Position numbers and translations under genes: made by a program. Shown here piece after piece: positions 1 to 12,103 of a stretch of 64,000 bases of DNA. The notes under the pieces are model-generated. The model ran no database searches, was not told the origin of the DNA, and was given only the letters and a program-made list of their open reading frames with translations. This stretch comes from Podospora pseudoanserina (lineage: Eukaryota; Ascomycota; Sordariomycetes; Sordariales; Podosporaceae), in NCBI RefSeq assembly GCF_035222485.1, contig NC_085921.1, positions 4,092,001 through 4,156,000 on the forward strand. Direction: 5' to 3'. The first letter of the stretch is position 1. Every line of letters starts with the position of its first letter.

Positions 1-91
1 ACTCTCCGTTGCAGTACTCATCATCCTGTTGGTCACATGGTTGTTGGTTCTGCTGTTGCAGAGCCTGGCGCATCCATTGGAGAAAAGACAT
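1..91 (-). CDS. Possible 5' end of a protein gene running off the left edge
   Basis: On the minus strand an ATG at 91-89, with A at -3, opens a frame that stays open to the window edge (30 codons). The peptide starts MSFLQWMRQALQQQ and is rich in glutamine, asparagine and aspartate. I do not recognise a family in so short a piece. Just upstream lies a short (TAC)n run that would be in the leader. It could be the N-terminus of a Gln-rich regulatory protein or a chance frame; only sequence to the left can decide. Confidence 0.35.
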   Translation of the reverse strand, partial: MSFLQWMRQALQQQNQQPCDQQDDEYCNGE

Positions 92-1996
92 GGTAACAAG
101 TAGTAGTAGTAGTAGCAAGGTGATTGATAGACCAGGACAGACAGAAGCCTCGAGCAGTTTAACTGAGAGAAAAAGTAGGCAGATAGTAAGCAAGTAGCAA
201 TGTCATTGGCTTTCTAATAATTCTTTTCGAGGTATTATACCCTGAACGCAGACGGCCAGACAAAAAGCCATTGATGGTCCGAGCGGCCATGCTCCAAAAC
301 TGCTTATTTCACATCACCCCTTTGTTCAACAACCAAAGCTCCAGCTCACAAGTGCGCTGATCTTAAAGTGCCCAAAGCTTAACGCCGGAATGGACAATGA
401 CAACAAGAGCACCATGTTGACCTTCTGCTCTTTCAATCCAATCCTCAAAACGGAAAAAGAAAAAAAGAAAAAAAGACAAAGAAGAGAATAAACAAACGTA
501 TGTGGACCTTGGATTTGCGTCCACTGTTGACTTTTGAAGCTGAGAGAAAAATGCAAAATGCCCCTACCAGTAAACCACTTGGTTGTTGTTGACCCCCATC
601 CCATCCCCGCCGAAAACAGACAGCCTTCCCTCTTCAATGTCCGGAACCAAAGGTAAGGCATGGAGGATTAACCAGCCAACTTCAGCCACAGTCCCCTCCA
701 CTCGTCCATAGTGTAGTCGTGCCCTTCCATTGTCTTTTCTCCCATGCTACCATGTCTCAGACACAGAAACAATGCATGCATGTCTCGCCAACTACCGCCA
801 TCAACCCTCGTCGGCGTCACCGCTGACCAGTTGGTCGAATGCTTCCTCCATGCTCGCCAAAGTGTACCGGGTACTGGAATGCAAATAGCGAGGACGTCGT
901 GACAGGCAACCGCCGGCGGGCCGCAGAGCGTGGCGTTTGCCTGTGTAACAAACCAAACAGACATGTCTCGGGCCCATGCATAAACTCCGCCCACACGGGC
1001 TTCGTACCTGGAAAGAAATAAACTAGTTAGCTCCGTCAGCTTGAGACACGATAGGTTGCCTGCTCTGCCCTTTTGGCGACGGAATCAAGTCAGCAGTATG
1101 GAGGTATTGCCAAAAACGAGGGATCCATGGGGACGAACAAAGACGCTTTGGGTTGCCACTTGACTTGAAAGTTTTTTTTTTCTGTTTTTTTTTTTATAAA
1201 AAAAAAACCGCAAAAAAAAACCAACACGTTTGCACCACTGGGGCCATGGCGATACTTAATGCACGTGTGTCAAGGGCGTATTATGCTGTGTGGGTGTGTA
1301 GGTGTCAGGAATAGGAAGATGGTGATGGTAATCGCAAGGACGCATTTACATGTCGGAAAAAAAGGCTGTTAGTTTGTGGTGTGTCACGGATCAAGGCTGG
1401 CTGGCTGGCTGAAGTTGATGTGTTTCGTATCATGTCGACTACGTAATGAAATCCCCCGGTCTGAAAACTGCCGCCGTGCTTTTATGCCGCTGCTGCAAAA
1501 GTCGTCACGAAATTGAGATGCCGATGAGCCGTAGCAAAGAGGCGGAAAAAAAAGTGATAGTACAAGCGAGGCTGTCATCCAAGCGGAAACTCGATAGGAT
1601 GACGGCGAATGGGTAGGCCCACCCCAAAACAAGTGTCGACCAGTGCTGCCGCAAACCGGAGAGTGCCAGTCCCAACCCCTCAACCCTCGGAACTGTCGAA
1701 AGTCGCAACCCAGAGAAAGGCTAAGAAGTAAAAAGATCTAGAACCCTAGAGGCTGCCAAGACGATGTGCCGAATAAACAGAGGCCGTTTAACCCTCCAAG
1801 ATTTGCCGAAACTCCTGCTGTCCGAATCGCGTTTTAGGATATCCGATTTTTCCCCAGTGCCAGACGCGAAAAAACAAGAAAAAGGAAAGAAATCCCGTGC
1901 TGCGAAGACGTCAAATGCCAGAGAGAAAAGGGATGCCCGATACTTAGCGAGCGCCTAGAGAGGACGAGTCAGTAACTGGTTGTCGAGGGGAGGCGA
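92..1996. other. Gene-free stretch between the left-edge frame and the RRM gene
   Basis: No frame here has family resemblance, and the short frames on both strands look random. There are several A/T homopolymer runs at about 1170-1220. The part next to 1996 should contain the 3' UTR of the RRM gene. Nothing else is visible. Confidence 0.5.
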
Positions 1997-3310
1997 TCAA
2001 GGTCCATTACCGTAGGGATCACGGCTGTCGCCGCGGGGAGCAGCGTCGCCATAGCCGGCAGCGGCAGGAGGAGCGGCGTCACGAGGACGGGAGTCGCGCT
2101 CACTCGGACGATCGTAGCCACGGTCAGCGCGGTCACCACGGTCGTAGCTGGGACCACCCCGACGGTCATCACCGCCACCACGTCCGCCGCCATAGCCACG
2201 ATCATCACGGCCGGCGTAGCGGTCAATGCCACCACGGCCACCATAGTTGTCGTCACGCTCGCGGCGGTCATACCCGCGGTCATCACGGTAATCACGGCCG
2301 TAGCCACGGTCATCGCGATAGTCACGGCCACCGCCGCCGCCGCCACCATAGCCACGGTCGTATCCACGATCAGGGGCCCCACGGTCGTAAGCGCGGTCAT
2401 CCCCACGATAACCACGGTGAGAGCCGCCACGGTACGAGTCGTCTCCACCACGGTAACCACCGCCGCCATAACCGCCGCCATAGCCACCACCACGACGACG
2501 GTCATCAAAACGACCACGGCCATCTTCTGGTCTAGTTAGCCTTGATCGTTACACAGATGATGGAAGGAACTAGATACTCACCGCGCTTGGGAGGACCGAA
2601 GTACTTGCCCGGGGTGGGAGTGCGAGGACGGGCGCGACGAGCCTTCTCAATAGAAAGAGTGCGACCCTCAATCACCTCACCACGAAGGCCATCAATCGCA
2701 GCCTCAGCCATTTCGGAAGTAACCATCTTGACAAAGCCAAAGCCACGGGACTCGCCAGTGTGGGGATCCTTCATGATCTGGCACTTCTCGACCTCGCCAT
2801 ACTTCTCGAACAGACGGGTAACCTCGGCCTCCTCGAGACGAGGATGGATGCCAGTGACGAAGAGGTTGGAGCCAGGATTGACGGCACCATCTTCACCCTT
2901 CTGGGAGTTGTTATCACTCTTAACCGGGGCGCTGTTGGACGACGAGATCAATTAGCGGGTTGGCTCCAGACGACGATGAGAAACTCATGTTCTGTCTAAA
3001 TAAATCGAGACAAACATACCGGTCGTTACCGTTGGGCGACATGGAGCGGCGACGCGACTCGTGGCCATCATCGCGGCGAGGAGAAGCACTGCGGTCTCGT
3101 TCGTAGCGAGGAGCCTCGTCTGTGTTAAGAGAGGGAAAAACGTCAGCGATGATGCTCCTCTCGATCCTAGTCGGAGATGATGGAGTGGAAAAGAAGCCAG
3201 GGTCGACGCGCGCCACACGAGACGCGATCGACATCGATTGATATCAGCAGCGACTTACCATCGAAACGGTCGCCATTGGCGTTCTCGTAGTCCATCGACG
3301 TGGTCGCCAT
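1997..3310 (-). CDS. RRM-domain RNA-binding protein with SR-like N-terminus and RGG/RGY-rich tail (transformer-2-like)
   Basis: Four exons: 3310-3259, 3119-3020, 2931-2582 and about 2526-1997, giving about 343 aa. Introns have GTAAGT, GTATGT and GTGAGT donors; the last acceptor could be either of two in-frame AGs one codon apart. Residues 20-55 carry Arg/Ser pairs such as RSASPRR and RRRSMSP. One RRM spans about residues 73-150, with RNP2 (LFVTGI) and RNP1 (RGFGFVKM). From about residue 168 to the end the protein is almost wholly Gly, Arg, Tyr and Asp, with repeated RGYDRG and DYRDDRGYG units, a composition expected of a low-complexity RNA-binding and condensate-forming tail. This architecture matches fungal transformer-2/SR-like splicing regulators acting in the nucleus. 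The exact target is not predictable. The tail-coding DNA is an imperfect repeat, so slippage could vary its length. Confidence 0.9.
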
Positions 3311-4469
3311 CTTTGTGCTTGTTTGTGTCGTGGATGTGAATATGGTTGTGTTCTTGCGAAGGGAAAATAAGAGAAGGCCGCTGCAAGATTTTTGGTGGAG
3401 TTTGGGTGCACTCTCGGCGACGGAGAGATTTTGGCTTTGGGGGGGGGTGGGAAGAGAAAAGAGAGCGAGGGAAGGTTTGGTTCGGCCCAGAGCGCGCAGA
3501 AGGGAAGGATGACGGGACAGGAAGAGCTCTGAAAAAAATGGAAATTATCAATGCGCAGCCTGGCTGCCTGGGGTGCAAAACTGCCAAGACCTGGAGTCGC
3601 CGCAAAGGGGGGATTTCGTATTCTCTACGCCTTGTTAGGCCCTGTGGAAGTGAATTGCTCTTCGTTATCGATAGCAGAGTTTTTCCGCAAACAAAAGAGG
3701 GGAAGGATTTTTAGGACAAGATAAAGGTCCAGAGCGAATCAGCAAGAACGAAGGAGGTCATGCGTGCCAATTAAGACATCCTGAGTGAATAGAAGAGGCG
3801 ACAATGGCCGGTTGCAACAAACGAACGGTTCGATGTTTGCCTCTCACCCTCTTCTAGTTGTTACGGTCTAATTGCATATCTAGCCTGGGCAAGTGAACAT
3901 GAACTAAGCCAAGAATGGCCTAATCAGGGCGAGCTTGTCTTGAATTAACTTCTCCACTCGACCCCAGATCTCGGATCTTATCAATCTCGAAAGCAAAGGG
4001 CCACAGTCACCTCACCCGACAAGAGCAACACCGTGAATAGCAAGTGTCATGACTCGTGATTTCCTGAGACTTGCATAAGGATGCTGAGGCCTCCTCGTGA
4101 TGGATGGTGGTCATGGAGGAGGGATGTCAAAGTAACAACAGCAGCCAACAGAGTGAGTGGCAAATTAAAGAGTTGTCCTCTCCATGATTGGACAACCCAA
4201 AGCAAACTCAAGCGCCTCTCTCCCACTCTTCCCTCCAACTTGTATCACCACTCACGGAGCTCCATGCATCACACGAGGCTGCGTGTTATCATACAAGCTC
4301 GAACAGCTGCAGCTTAAAACAACGGCGGCACGTGCGCGGATGCCGCAACACGCACCTTGATCGCAAATTTTGTACCCGGAATGAATGTTGTATACAGCTG
4401 CTTGAAGCTATACTATCATGGCCCTTTTCAGTCTTCGTATGCCCTCACATAGACACTAAACCCAGGTCC
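3311..4469. other. Promoter of the RRM gene and spacer to the glutaminase gene 3' end
   Basis: The first 250 bases upstream of the RRM start are purine/pyrimidine-biased and include a G9 run, as expected of a leader or promoter. No frame with family resemblance is seen. The far end should hold the 3' UTR of the glutaminase gene. Confidence 0.5.
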
Positions 4470-7120
4470 TCAAAGGTCCTCCCACCCCTCATCATCATAC
4501 TGCTCACCAGTAGAAAGATCCCTCATCAGCACCAACTCAACATCAACCTCCCCAGGCTCCCTCTTATCCAAAAACTTCAATGCCTCCACAGCCTTGCCTC
4601 CGCATGCCCTCTCCAGTGCCAAGAAGGCAAAGTGCCCCCCAACCACCGGTCTCGCCATGAACCAAATCCCCGGGAACCCTCCATTGCCCTCTGTATCATA
4701 CAAGTCCGTAAAAGGACGATCTGACACCACGTTAGCAAATACACCATCACATGCAGTGGAAAGAGGAGAAGAACCTACCAGTCTCAGTCTCATTCACCCA
4801 CCTGGCCACACTCGTCAGAATCTCCGTCCTCGTCTTCCGTCCCGTCACCGCCGCCGCAAAAAACTCCCAGTCACTCTTCGTATACAAATGCCTTGAATCC
4901 AACGGCAGCCCATACTTTTGCAGAACCGCATGATACCAATCGCTCTGCATCTGGTAGACCTTGTCAGGGATAAAGACATTCTCATCCTTTTTAGACCCGT
5001 AAGCCTGTTGTCCAAGTGGTATCTGACTTTCCATCCTCGGCTGCTTCCCACTCTTTCTCCCTCCTGTCACCGAAGATTTGTTCTTGTCCGAAACATGGAA
5101 ACACAACAGCGAGTCCGCATACAGGTTGTAAATAGTCGTCCACGATCCATACCAAGTGTACGCCAGCTTGGCATGGGTCCCATCCCTCGAGATGCCATAC
5201 TCCTGCCACTTCTCGATATACTCCCCCGCGGTCTCCCGATAAAACTTTGCATCCTCCTTTTCGCCCACAATATCCGCAATCTCGCTCATGGCTTTAATCC
5301 CAATAATCCCCTTCAGCGCCAAGTTCGTCTGGTTCGCCAACCACCCCGCAAAGTCATCCGTGCAAAGCTGATTATGCGGAATAAGCGACTCCCTGACCAA
5401 GTAACCCGTCCACTGCTTCCAAAGCTTGTAAGACCGCGACAACCACTTCTCCGCCGCCTTGGGCGTAGAGCCAAGCTTAGCCTCCCCTCTGGGTAAATCA
5501 ATCCCATACTCATCCACACTCTCCCACCACCTCTTCGCCCCCGGAGCCGTCCTCATCCCCTCCGCCCCCTTTGGCCTCATAAACGCAGGATCAGTATCAT
5601 ACCTCAGCGCATTCGCCAACGCCAACCCCATAATCAACATATTCCCACACTCCTCCACAGGCATATACTCATCCCTCCCATCCGGATGCCCCGTCGCGTT
5701 CGGAAAATGTGCCCCCAGATCATGCATCGAATAGTCGTTCGGATATTGCCCGCTCAGCTGGTGCTCCAGCAGCGGCTCCAGCAGATACGCCAACCACCTC
5801 GGGTTGGTATACAGGAAGAACGGAAAGGCCGGGAAGATCACATCCACCGTCTGGAAATTCCCATTGCTCGAAATCTCCTTCAAAAACAAAATCGGGTCCT
5901 CGGGCGTCCCCGAAAACTGCGTCGCCCCCAGCACCTGCCTCGCGCTCAGCGCAGCAATATCCTGATACTCCCTCGACCCAGACTCATACGCATCCCGTGC
6001 CAACGCATCCGAATACTCCCCCGCCAGTTTTGCTGCAGTCTCAAAGTCATCAAAATGCCAACCCACTAATTCATCCGCATCGGTAAAAAAACTCTGCCAA
6101 AGCGGCCTCATCATCGTCAACCCCCTAGCACTGGCAAACTGCACAACCGGATCCTGCACCAGCGCCCACGTAAACCTCACGCTCTCCTCCCTTTTCTCAC
6201 ACTTTTCCTTCCCCTTCCCCCCATCAGCCAACTTAAACCCCTTTGAAAAAGCAAAAACCGGCTCATCCTCCATCACCCTCCTGAACTCCCCATCCACCTC
6301 ATCCCTCAGCTCCCCCCTCTCCGCAAACAACCCCCTCAGCAAAGCACTAGTCCCACTCTGATACCTCACCCCGTTCTCCCCTCCCGGGGCAGAAAAGTGC
6401 AAAGTCCCCCACTCGGCCCGATCCCCAAACTCGGTCAGCAGCTCCTCCCTCTCCCTCCTCACCTTCCAAGTTTTTATTCCTGTCTTTGTCCCATTTTTTG
6501 TCCCCTTTTCTTCCCCGGGAGGAGATTCAAACATCTCCCACCGCAAAGTATTATCCCTGTTCCCCGTCACCCACTCCCCATTCACATCCGTGTACAAATC
6601 CAAGTCGTCGCACCCCGCAACAAAAACAGTCATGTACCCCGCCGGAATGGCCTGTCTCATCGTCGAGGAGGGTGTGATAGGTGACAGGAACGAGAGCGTA
6701 ACTAGTACCGAGGATTCTCCACCCGCCGCGGGGATGGAATAGCTCAGGTTGGTGGTGGAAGCATCAAACGTTACGCCGAGATACTCTGGATACGCAATCT
6801 TGTGACGTTTTGTCGACAAAGAGTCTTGCGGCCGGCCGAGGAGGGGGTAGACCTTCCCCGAGGCAGAGGCCATGACCGAGAAGCCGACCTACACACCCGT
6901 TGGTTTAGTAGCTTGTGAGGGGGTTGGAAAAAGGGGGGGGAGGACGTACGTGAGCACCAGTCCAAAACATTGGCCAGTTCTCCCATGGTGCATCACGGGC
7001 GTGGTATAACCATGTACTCAGGTACGGGTTCCGGACGATAAGCGGGACGGTGTTGGGCGTGAGTGTTGACGCGCTTGCCAGACCACTGGCGGCCAGCAGG
7101 GAGAGGTCGAACAACCGCAT
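4470..7120 (-). CDS. gtaA: Secreted glutaminase A (GtaA family)
   Basis: Three exons: 7120-6950, 6888-4779 and 4720-4470, encoding 843 aa. Both introns have clear signals (GTACGT donor; GTAGGT donor with a TGCTAACG branch point). Residues 1-19 form a signal peptide (MRLFDLSLLAASGLASAST). The body follows the Aspergillus oryzae glutaminase A fold. Family landmarks include YLSTWL near the start, the stretch GTPEDPILFLKEISSNGN, the DVIFPAFPFFLYTNP segment, MHDLGAHFPNATGHPDG, EECGNMLIMGLA, TDDFAGWLANQTNLALKGIIGI and the C-terminal TDLYDTEG. The enzyme hydrolyses extracellular L-glutamine to glutamate and ammonia. It is about 150 aa longer than the A. oryzae enzyme (about 690 aa) because of Lys/Glu-rich insertions and a tail after the last conserved block. 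Both neighbours run the same way but look unrelated. Confidence 0.93.
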
Positions 7121-8113
7121 TTTGTCTGTCCCCTGCTGATGGCGGAAATGCTGGTCGGGTACGGCTACCGAAGGGGAAAGGTGGGGGTTTTAAAAATGAC
7201 AAAAGAGTGTTGATACAAAATCACGGAGGAGGAGGATAGGGTAGTCTTCAATGGCGGAAACCAGACGGGTGCCGCCAATATGATACCACCGGGCGGCGGC
7301 CCAAACCAACTGAAAGAAAGCGCTGCCTTTACCTGAGCCCTCGGGGGAAACAGAGCAGCAGTAATGACTCGAGTTACCACCAGGAATCAAAATACAAAAC
7401 CGCAAGGTCACACAGCAAAATAATAGCAACCATACACATACAGAGTAGAACGCATTGCAAGAATAAAACCAAACCCCAAAAGCAAAACAGGGCAGCGAAT
7501 CCTTAAATCCAAGCTCCCCACGCCTGTAGGATGACGCCTGTTTCGAGATGCCCCTCTTCAGATGAACAGGGAGGGGGGAGCCGGTCGTCCAATTAAGCAA
7601 CTGGTCATGGGGCTTCCACAGGGATGTTGCCCCATTACCCCGCAAGCTCCGGGACCCATGACGGGGCAAGCTCCCGCTGTTGCATGAAGCTGTTGTGTGT
7701 CATTTGTGGGGTCCGTTCCAACTCTCGGGTCCACGATGAGATCAGACAATGATTGTGCTATTGATAGTGGGCTATCTGTATCTGATTTCAGCAGAGGCAA
7801 CTCTGCCCAACAATGTATAAGGTAAGTCTCAGCTGGCGTATTCTCCCAAGTATGATGATAAAAACACACACACGCATGCCTCCCAATATTTCCTAATAAC
7901 ATGAGCTAAATGCGCTCTGTTTTCCTCCGCTCGCTAACACATATGACTCCTTTCCCAAACCAACGCTGGTTTTATTACATTATATACAGTGGCAGGTGAC
8001 ACTACAGCAAAGCCAATGTCAGAACGACAGGAATTGTTAAAAAAAAAAAACCCCCGACAAAAGTAGCCCATGTGATCATAGTTGATGGTTCCTGATACTC
8101 GCACAAAATCCAA
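7121..8113. other. Glutaminase promoter and RAD16 3' flank
   Basis: No supported gene. The half next to 7120 is the presumed glutaminase promoter. The half next to 8113 contains an A-rich run at about 8039-8050 that may lie in the RAD16 3' UTR. Confidence 0.45.
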
Positions 8114-11100
8114 TCAGCTGCCACGGAACAAGAACTGCAGGTCCTCTGGACTCAGCGAGTCCATGGCGGCATCGTCCGAGTTGATAGTCGAGTTGATCAT
8201 GTTGGTCTTCTTCTCTTGCAGGAGCACCATGCGGCTCTCTACCGAATCTTCGATGCACAGTCTCGTGATCGTGCAGGGTCGCGTCTGCCCGATGCGGTGG
8301 CATCTATCGGCGCTCTGCCACTCACTGTGATACAACAGATTAGCGGGTGCCATGTGACAAGCTCAATGGTAACGAAACAGAGTACTTACGCTGCGGGATT
8401 CCACCAGGGATCGACAATAAAGACGCGAGACGCCTCTGTCAAGTTGAGCGCTACACCACCAGCCTTGAGCGAGACGAGGAAGCATTCTACATCCGGATTG
8501 GTCATGAAATGATGAATCGAAGCCTGTCTCTGAGCAGGTGTCATGCTACCATCAAGCATCACAGTGGTGATACCCGCACGGCGGAGACGCCACTCGATGA
8601 GCTGAAGCATGGTTGTGAACTGTGAAAATATGATCGACTTGTGAGAGGCATTGTCCGAGCGCAGCTTGTGGAGCTCGTGGACCAAAAGCTCAATCTTGGA
8701 CGAGGACGTCCAATTCTCCATCTTGATCCGGTTGATGATCGAGGACTTCTTGACCATGGTCTCGTCCTGCTCAATCTCGGGCTGCTCAAGATCAATCGAG
8801 AGGGGAATGTGGCATTGTGGGCAGTTGGGCTCCTCTGCCGAATTCAGGTAACTCTTGACACATGTGCGGCAGAAGTCATGCTTGCACCTAGATCGGATGG
8901 CATCCTCCGCAGTCTCGTCGCATATGGCGCACACGATGACGTTTTGGCCGCCCTCGCTGTGCTTCTTCAGGAGCAAATCCGGGTGATCAGCGACCTGGCG
9001 CATCTGCATGATCAAGCCGAAGATATTGGCATAGTTGTTGAGGAGAACACCGGTGGCCACATAGGTATCGAATTTGCGTTGACCGTTGGTCATGATCGAG
9101 TTTGCGAAATCGTTCTCAGCTTCGCCGAAAAACTGACGTTCAACATTGATCTCCTTCACAGGCAGCTCCATCGAGTCGGTGTGGTCCTTTTTGAGCCGAC
9201 GGAGCATGATTCGATCCGTCAGGACGCGCAACTTCTTGAAGGCCTCGGCGCCCTCTCCACGATTCCCGTACTTTTGGATCGGGTTGAGCAGCTCCTGGTT
9301 GAAGACCGAAACATGCTGCATGCCTCCATGCTTGCACTCGGTGCAGCGACTGTCCTCGTCCATAGACCATTCCATTGTCTTACAGGGACAGTGCTTGCAT
9401 AAATAGCATGCGAATGGACGGACATTGAGGAAACGAATCAAGGAGAAAAACTCGCCAATGCGATTTTGCAGAGGAGTCCCGGACAAGCACCATCGGTATG
9501 TGACCTTGAGGGCGAAGCACGCCTTGGCTGTCATCGTGGTTCTCGTCTTGATGGAGTGAGCCTCGTCAAGAATGATGCGGTGAAACTCGGTCTGGTGGAT
9601 GACAGACTTCTCCTTGACAAGACCTCCTTGGCGCTTAAATCCCTTTTCTTGCTTGCGGAAGACCGACTCCAAGCTGTTGTAGGACATGATGATGACATGA
9701 TACTTCTTAATATCTTTCACCTTGATGTTCTTGGACTTGGCGTTTGTGCCGTGATAGACAAGCGTCTTCAGTGTGCCGTCGGTATAGGATTCAATCTCAG
9801 TCATCCATTGCATCAGAGCAACTGGAGGGACGAGCACCAGTGTCGGCTTTGGCTGCGGGAAGTCGGACATGATGAGGGAAACGGCCTGGATTGTTTTGCC
9901 AAGGCCCATCTCATCACCCAGAAGGCCCCCCTTCCACTCGGTCTTTTCCATCGCCTGCATCCAAGCCAATCCCTCAAGCTGGAAAGGCTTCAGCTGGCGA
10001 GAAATGGACGTTGGCTGCGCCGCCTTTCCAGCCTTCAAAATGGGCATATTCTTCAGATCCTCCCACATTGTCGTGAGCTCGGGGTGATTTTTCTCAAGAC
10101 GACGACGATCATTCCTAACACGTCGAGAATTCGCATAAGATCTGTAAGCGCGTCGATTGGCCATGGCTGTGCGAATAGCCGAATTGCCCCTATTAGTTGG
10201 GGCTCCAGCGGTGCTGCCAACTTCAGACGCGATGTTGCTGCCATCGTCGTCGCTAACATCGTCGGCGGTGCCATCAAAGTCGTCTTCAGAGATCTCGCTC
10301 TCACCTTCAGCCACGTTGAGATCGTGGTTCCTGATTGGACCGGTTGGTGGTCTTGCTGCTCGCGTCTTGATCAACGGAAGAGAGTCATCGCTGTCGACCT
10401 CTTCAAAGTCGTCATCATCCTCGTCGTCGTCGTCATCCTCTGAATCTGAAACGATGGCGGGTCTCTTAACACCCACTCGCGTCTTTGATGTTTGTGGAAG
10501 AGGCACCTCCTCATTCTTCTTCCCATAACGGCGAACGGGTGCACGTGCATGTGGAGAAGTGAGCATGGCCTCGGTCTTGCCCTTAGTTAGACCGGCTCGC
10601 CGAGATCGGGGTTTAGCCTTTGTTTGGAGAGAGGGGATCGCGAAATTGGCAGCGGCAGCGTCTTCCTCCTTCTGCAACCTCCGCGCAAGCTCAGCATCTG
10701 GGGAATAGTCCGAGAGCTCTTCCTCACTGTCCTCGATGACATTTCTCTTGCGCTTGGGTGCGACAGAGTATGGGTCGTCTTCGGGGACCTTTGAAGGTCT
10801 AGCACGGGCTCTCCGAGTGGTAAGTACCACCTCGATCATCTTCCCTGGAACAGTCAAGGGGGCCTCGGTAGGTACTGGCGTCGCAACATTGCTAGTAAGC
10901 GGCGTCGAATATTCACTTGCCGAGGAGTAGGCTTGGGGGGTCGGCGAAGCAGATGATTCTGTGCTCAGAGCCAGCTTTTTGGCTGGGGGTTTGCCTCTTT
11001 GCTTGACCGAGGGGACTGAGTCGGGCAGAGGGGACGCCGCTGAATATGACTGTTAGTAGAGGATTCCGGGGTCGTTTAGGGGTCTTCAAGATTGGAGCCA

Positions 11101-11198
11101 TCTTTGCCATTACGGCGTAGAATTGTCACTTGGATGTTAATTATTGTTTACTTACCAACAATCTCGCCGGCTGCGAGCGACCTCCTCGTCTGTACCAT
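8114..11198 (-). CDS. RAD16: RAD16 homologue: SNF2-family ATPase with RING finger, global-genome nucleotide excision repair
   Basis: Three exons: 11198-11156, 11039-8390 and 8324-8114, about 967 aa. The first intron has a TACTAACA branch point. Splicing restores a continuous N-terminus ([14 protein letters not shown]) and a C-terminus containing the helicase motif [14 protein letters not shown]. Residues 1-330 are acidic and basic low complexity. The SNF2 ATPase follows, with motif [10 protein letters not shown] (about 390) and motif II DEAH (about 505). A C3HC4 RING finger (CAIC to CPQC, about 717-755) sits inside the helicase, a hallmark of the Rad16/Rad5 group. The C-terminal helicase lobe starts near FSQFTTML (about 819). 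A separate Cys cluster precedes the RING. There is no HIRAN region, which favours Rad16 over Rad5. Yeast Rad16 pairs with Rad7 as an ATP-dependent damage sensor and ubiquitin ligase. The RAD7 homologue lies head to head next door. Confidence 0.95.
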
Positions 11199-12103
11199 CT
11201 TGAAGTACCAATGTTGATCCGAAGGTGGAGGTGTATTTCTGACGAAAGAGGGTACGGTTTTGTGGGTTGTAGGATTTTTGATGTCCGCAGGAGAGAGATT
11301 TCACAAGAAAACAATAGCGGCTTGATACTCAAAATTTGTCAGAAGAAATCGGTTGAGTTGTGCAGATGAATAGGTAGGGAGCGGGTTGTCAATCAAGCCC
11401 CTGATCAGCGAGCTTGAAAAGTGCTCCCACCACGGTGATCTGGGGATCAGAGTAAAATGGTGTGCACGCAGTCTGCGCCGAGGAAAGGGAGGAAAGGGCC
11501 ACCAAGCAACAAAAAGTCCACGGCGATAATTGGTCAATGAAAACCTCGTGGGACAATGGAGGCAGTGAGAAAGAAATTTATTGTTGTCGCCACCTTCAGG
11601 AGGTGAAAGGGCTGCGCTGTGCAAGCTAGAGGCGGGAAAAGCTGAGAGAGCAGCGCCAGGTGCCCAGGTAGGGGTTCAGGTTCGCGTTTCCATCTGACAC
11701 GAAAGCACATGACCTGGGCCTTGATTGATTTGCTGGAGCTTTGCTTTTTCTCCACGCAATCCAGGCAGCAAGAGGCAAACCAGGCAAGGAACGGCAGGAA
11801 CGGGAGGAGCAAGTTGGCCTTCTTGGTTTGACTTTTTGTCTCGCACGGTCCACTCGCCCCTTGCTGCTCTCTCCTTTTGGAGTTCAGCTCCAGCCTTGGA
11901 ATCAAAGTCAGGTGCTTTGGCGTCAACAATGGGGGCGAGTTTTAAATTGATTTTGCCCCTCTTCGCGTCTGTCGCTGCATGTCGCTTTATTCCCAATTTT
12001 TACCCTGGGACGATCTAAACTCCAGGCTGTCAGGTCGACATTCATCCATCTTGTTATAGCTTCCCTCCCAAACAGTCGCAGGCAAAGCTTCGAGATAGCC
12101 AAT
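11199..12103. promoter_or_regulatory. Shared divergent promoter region RAD16 / RAD7
   Basis: This 905-bp spacer separates the RAD16 start codon (minus strand) from the RAD7 start region (plus strand). It has no frame with family resemblance, so both genes probably draw their promoters from it. I saw no clear TATA box or known damage-response element by eye. Confidence 0.7.

Noticed and set aside
1969-2523. Val/Thr/Ala-rich 184-codon frame on the minus strand
   Set aside because: It is the shifted-frame reading of the RGG/RGY tail of the RRM gene. The correct frame continues the RRM exon across a GTGAGT intron.
8641-10443. 253- and 325-codon frames on the plus strand
   Set aside because: Antisense shadows of RAD16, which has all helicase and RING motifs on the other strand.
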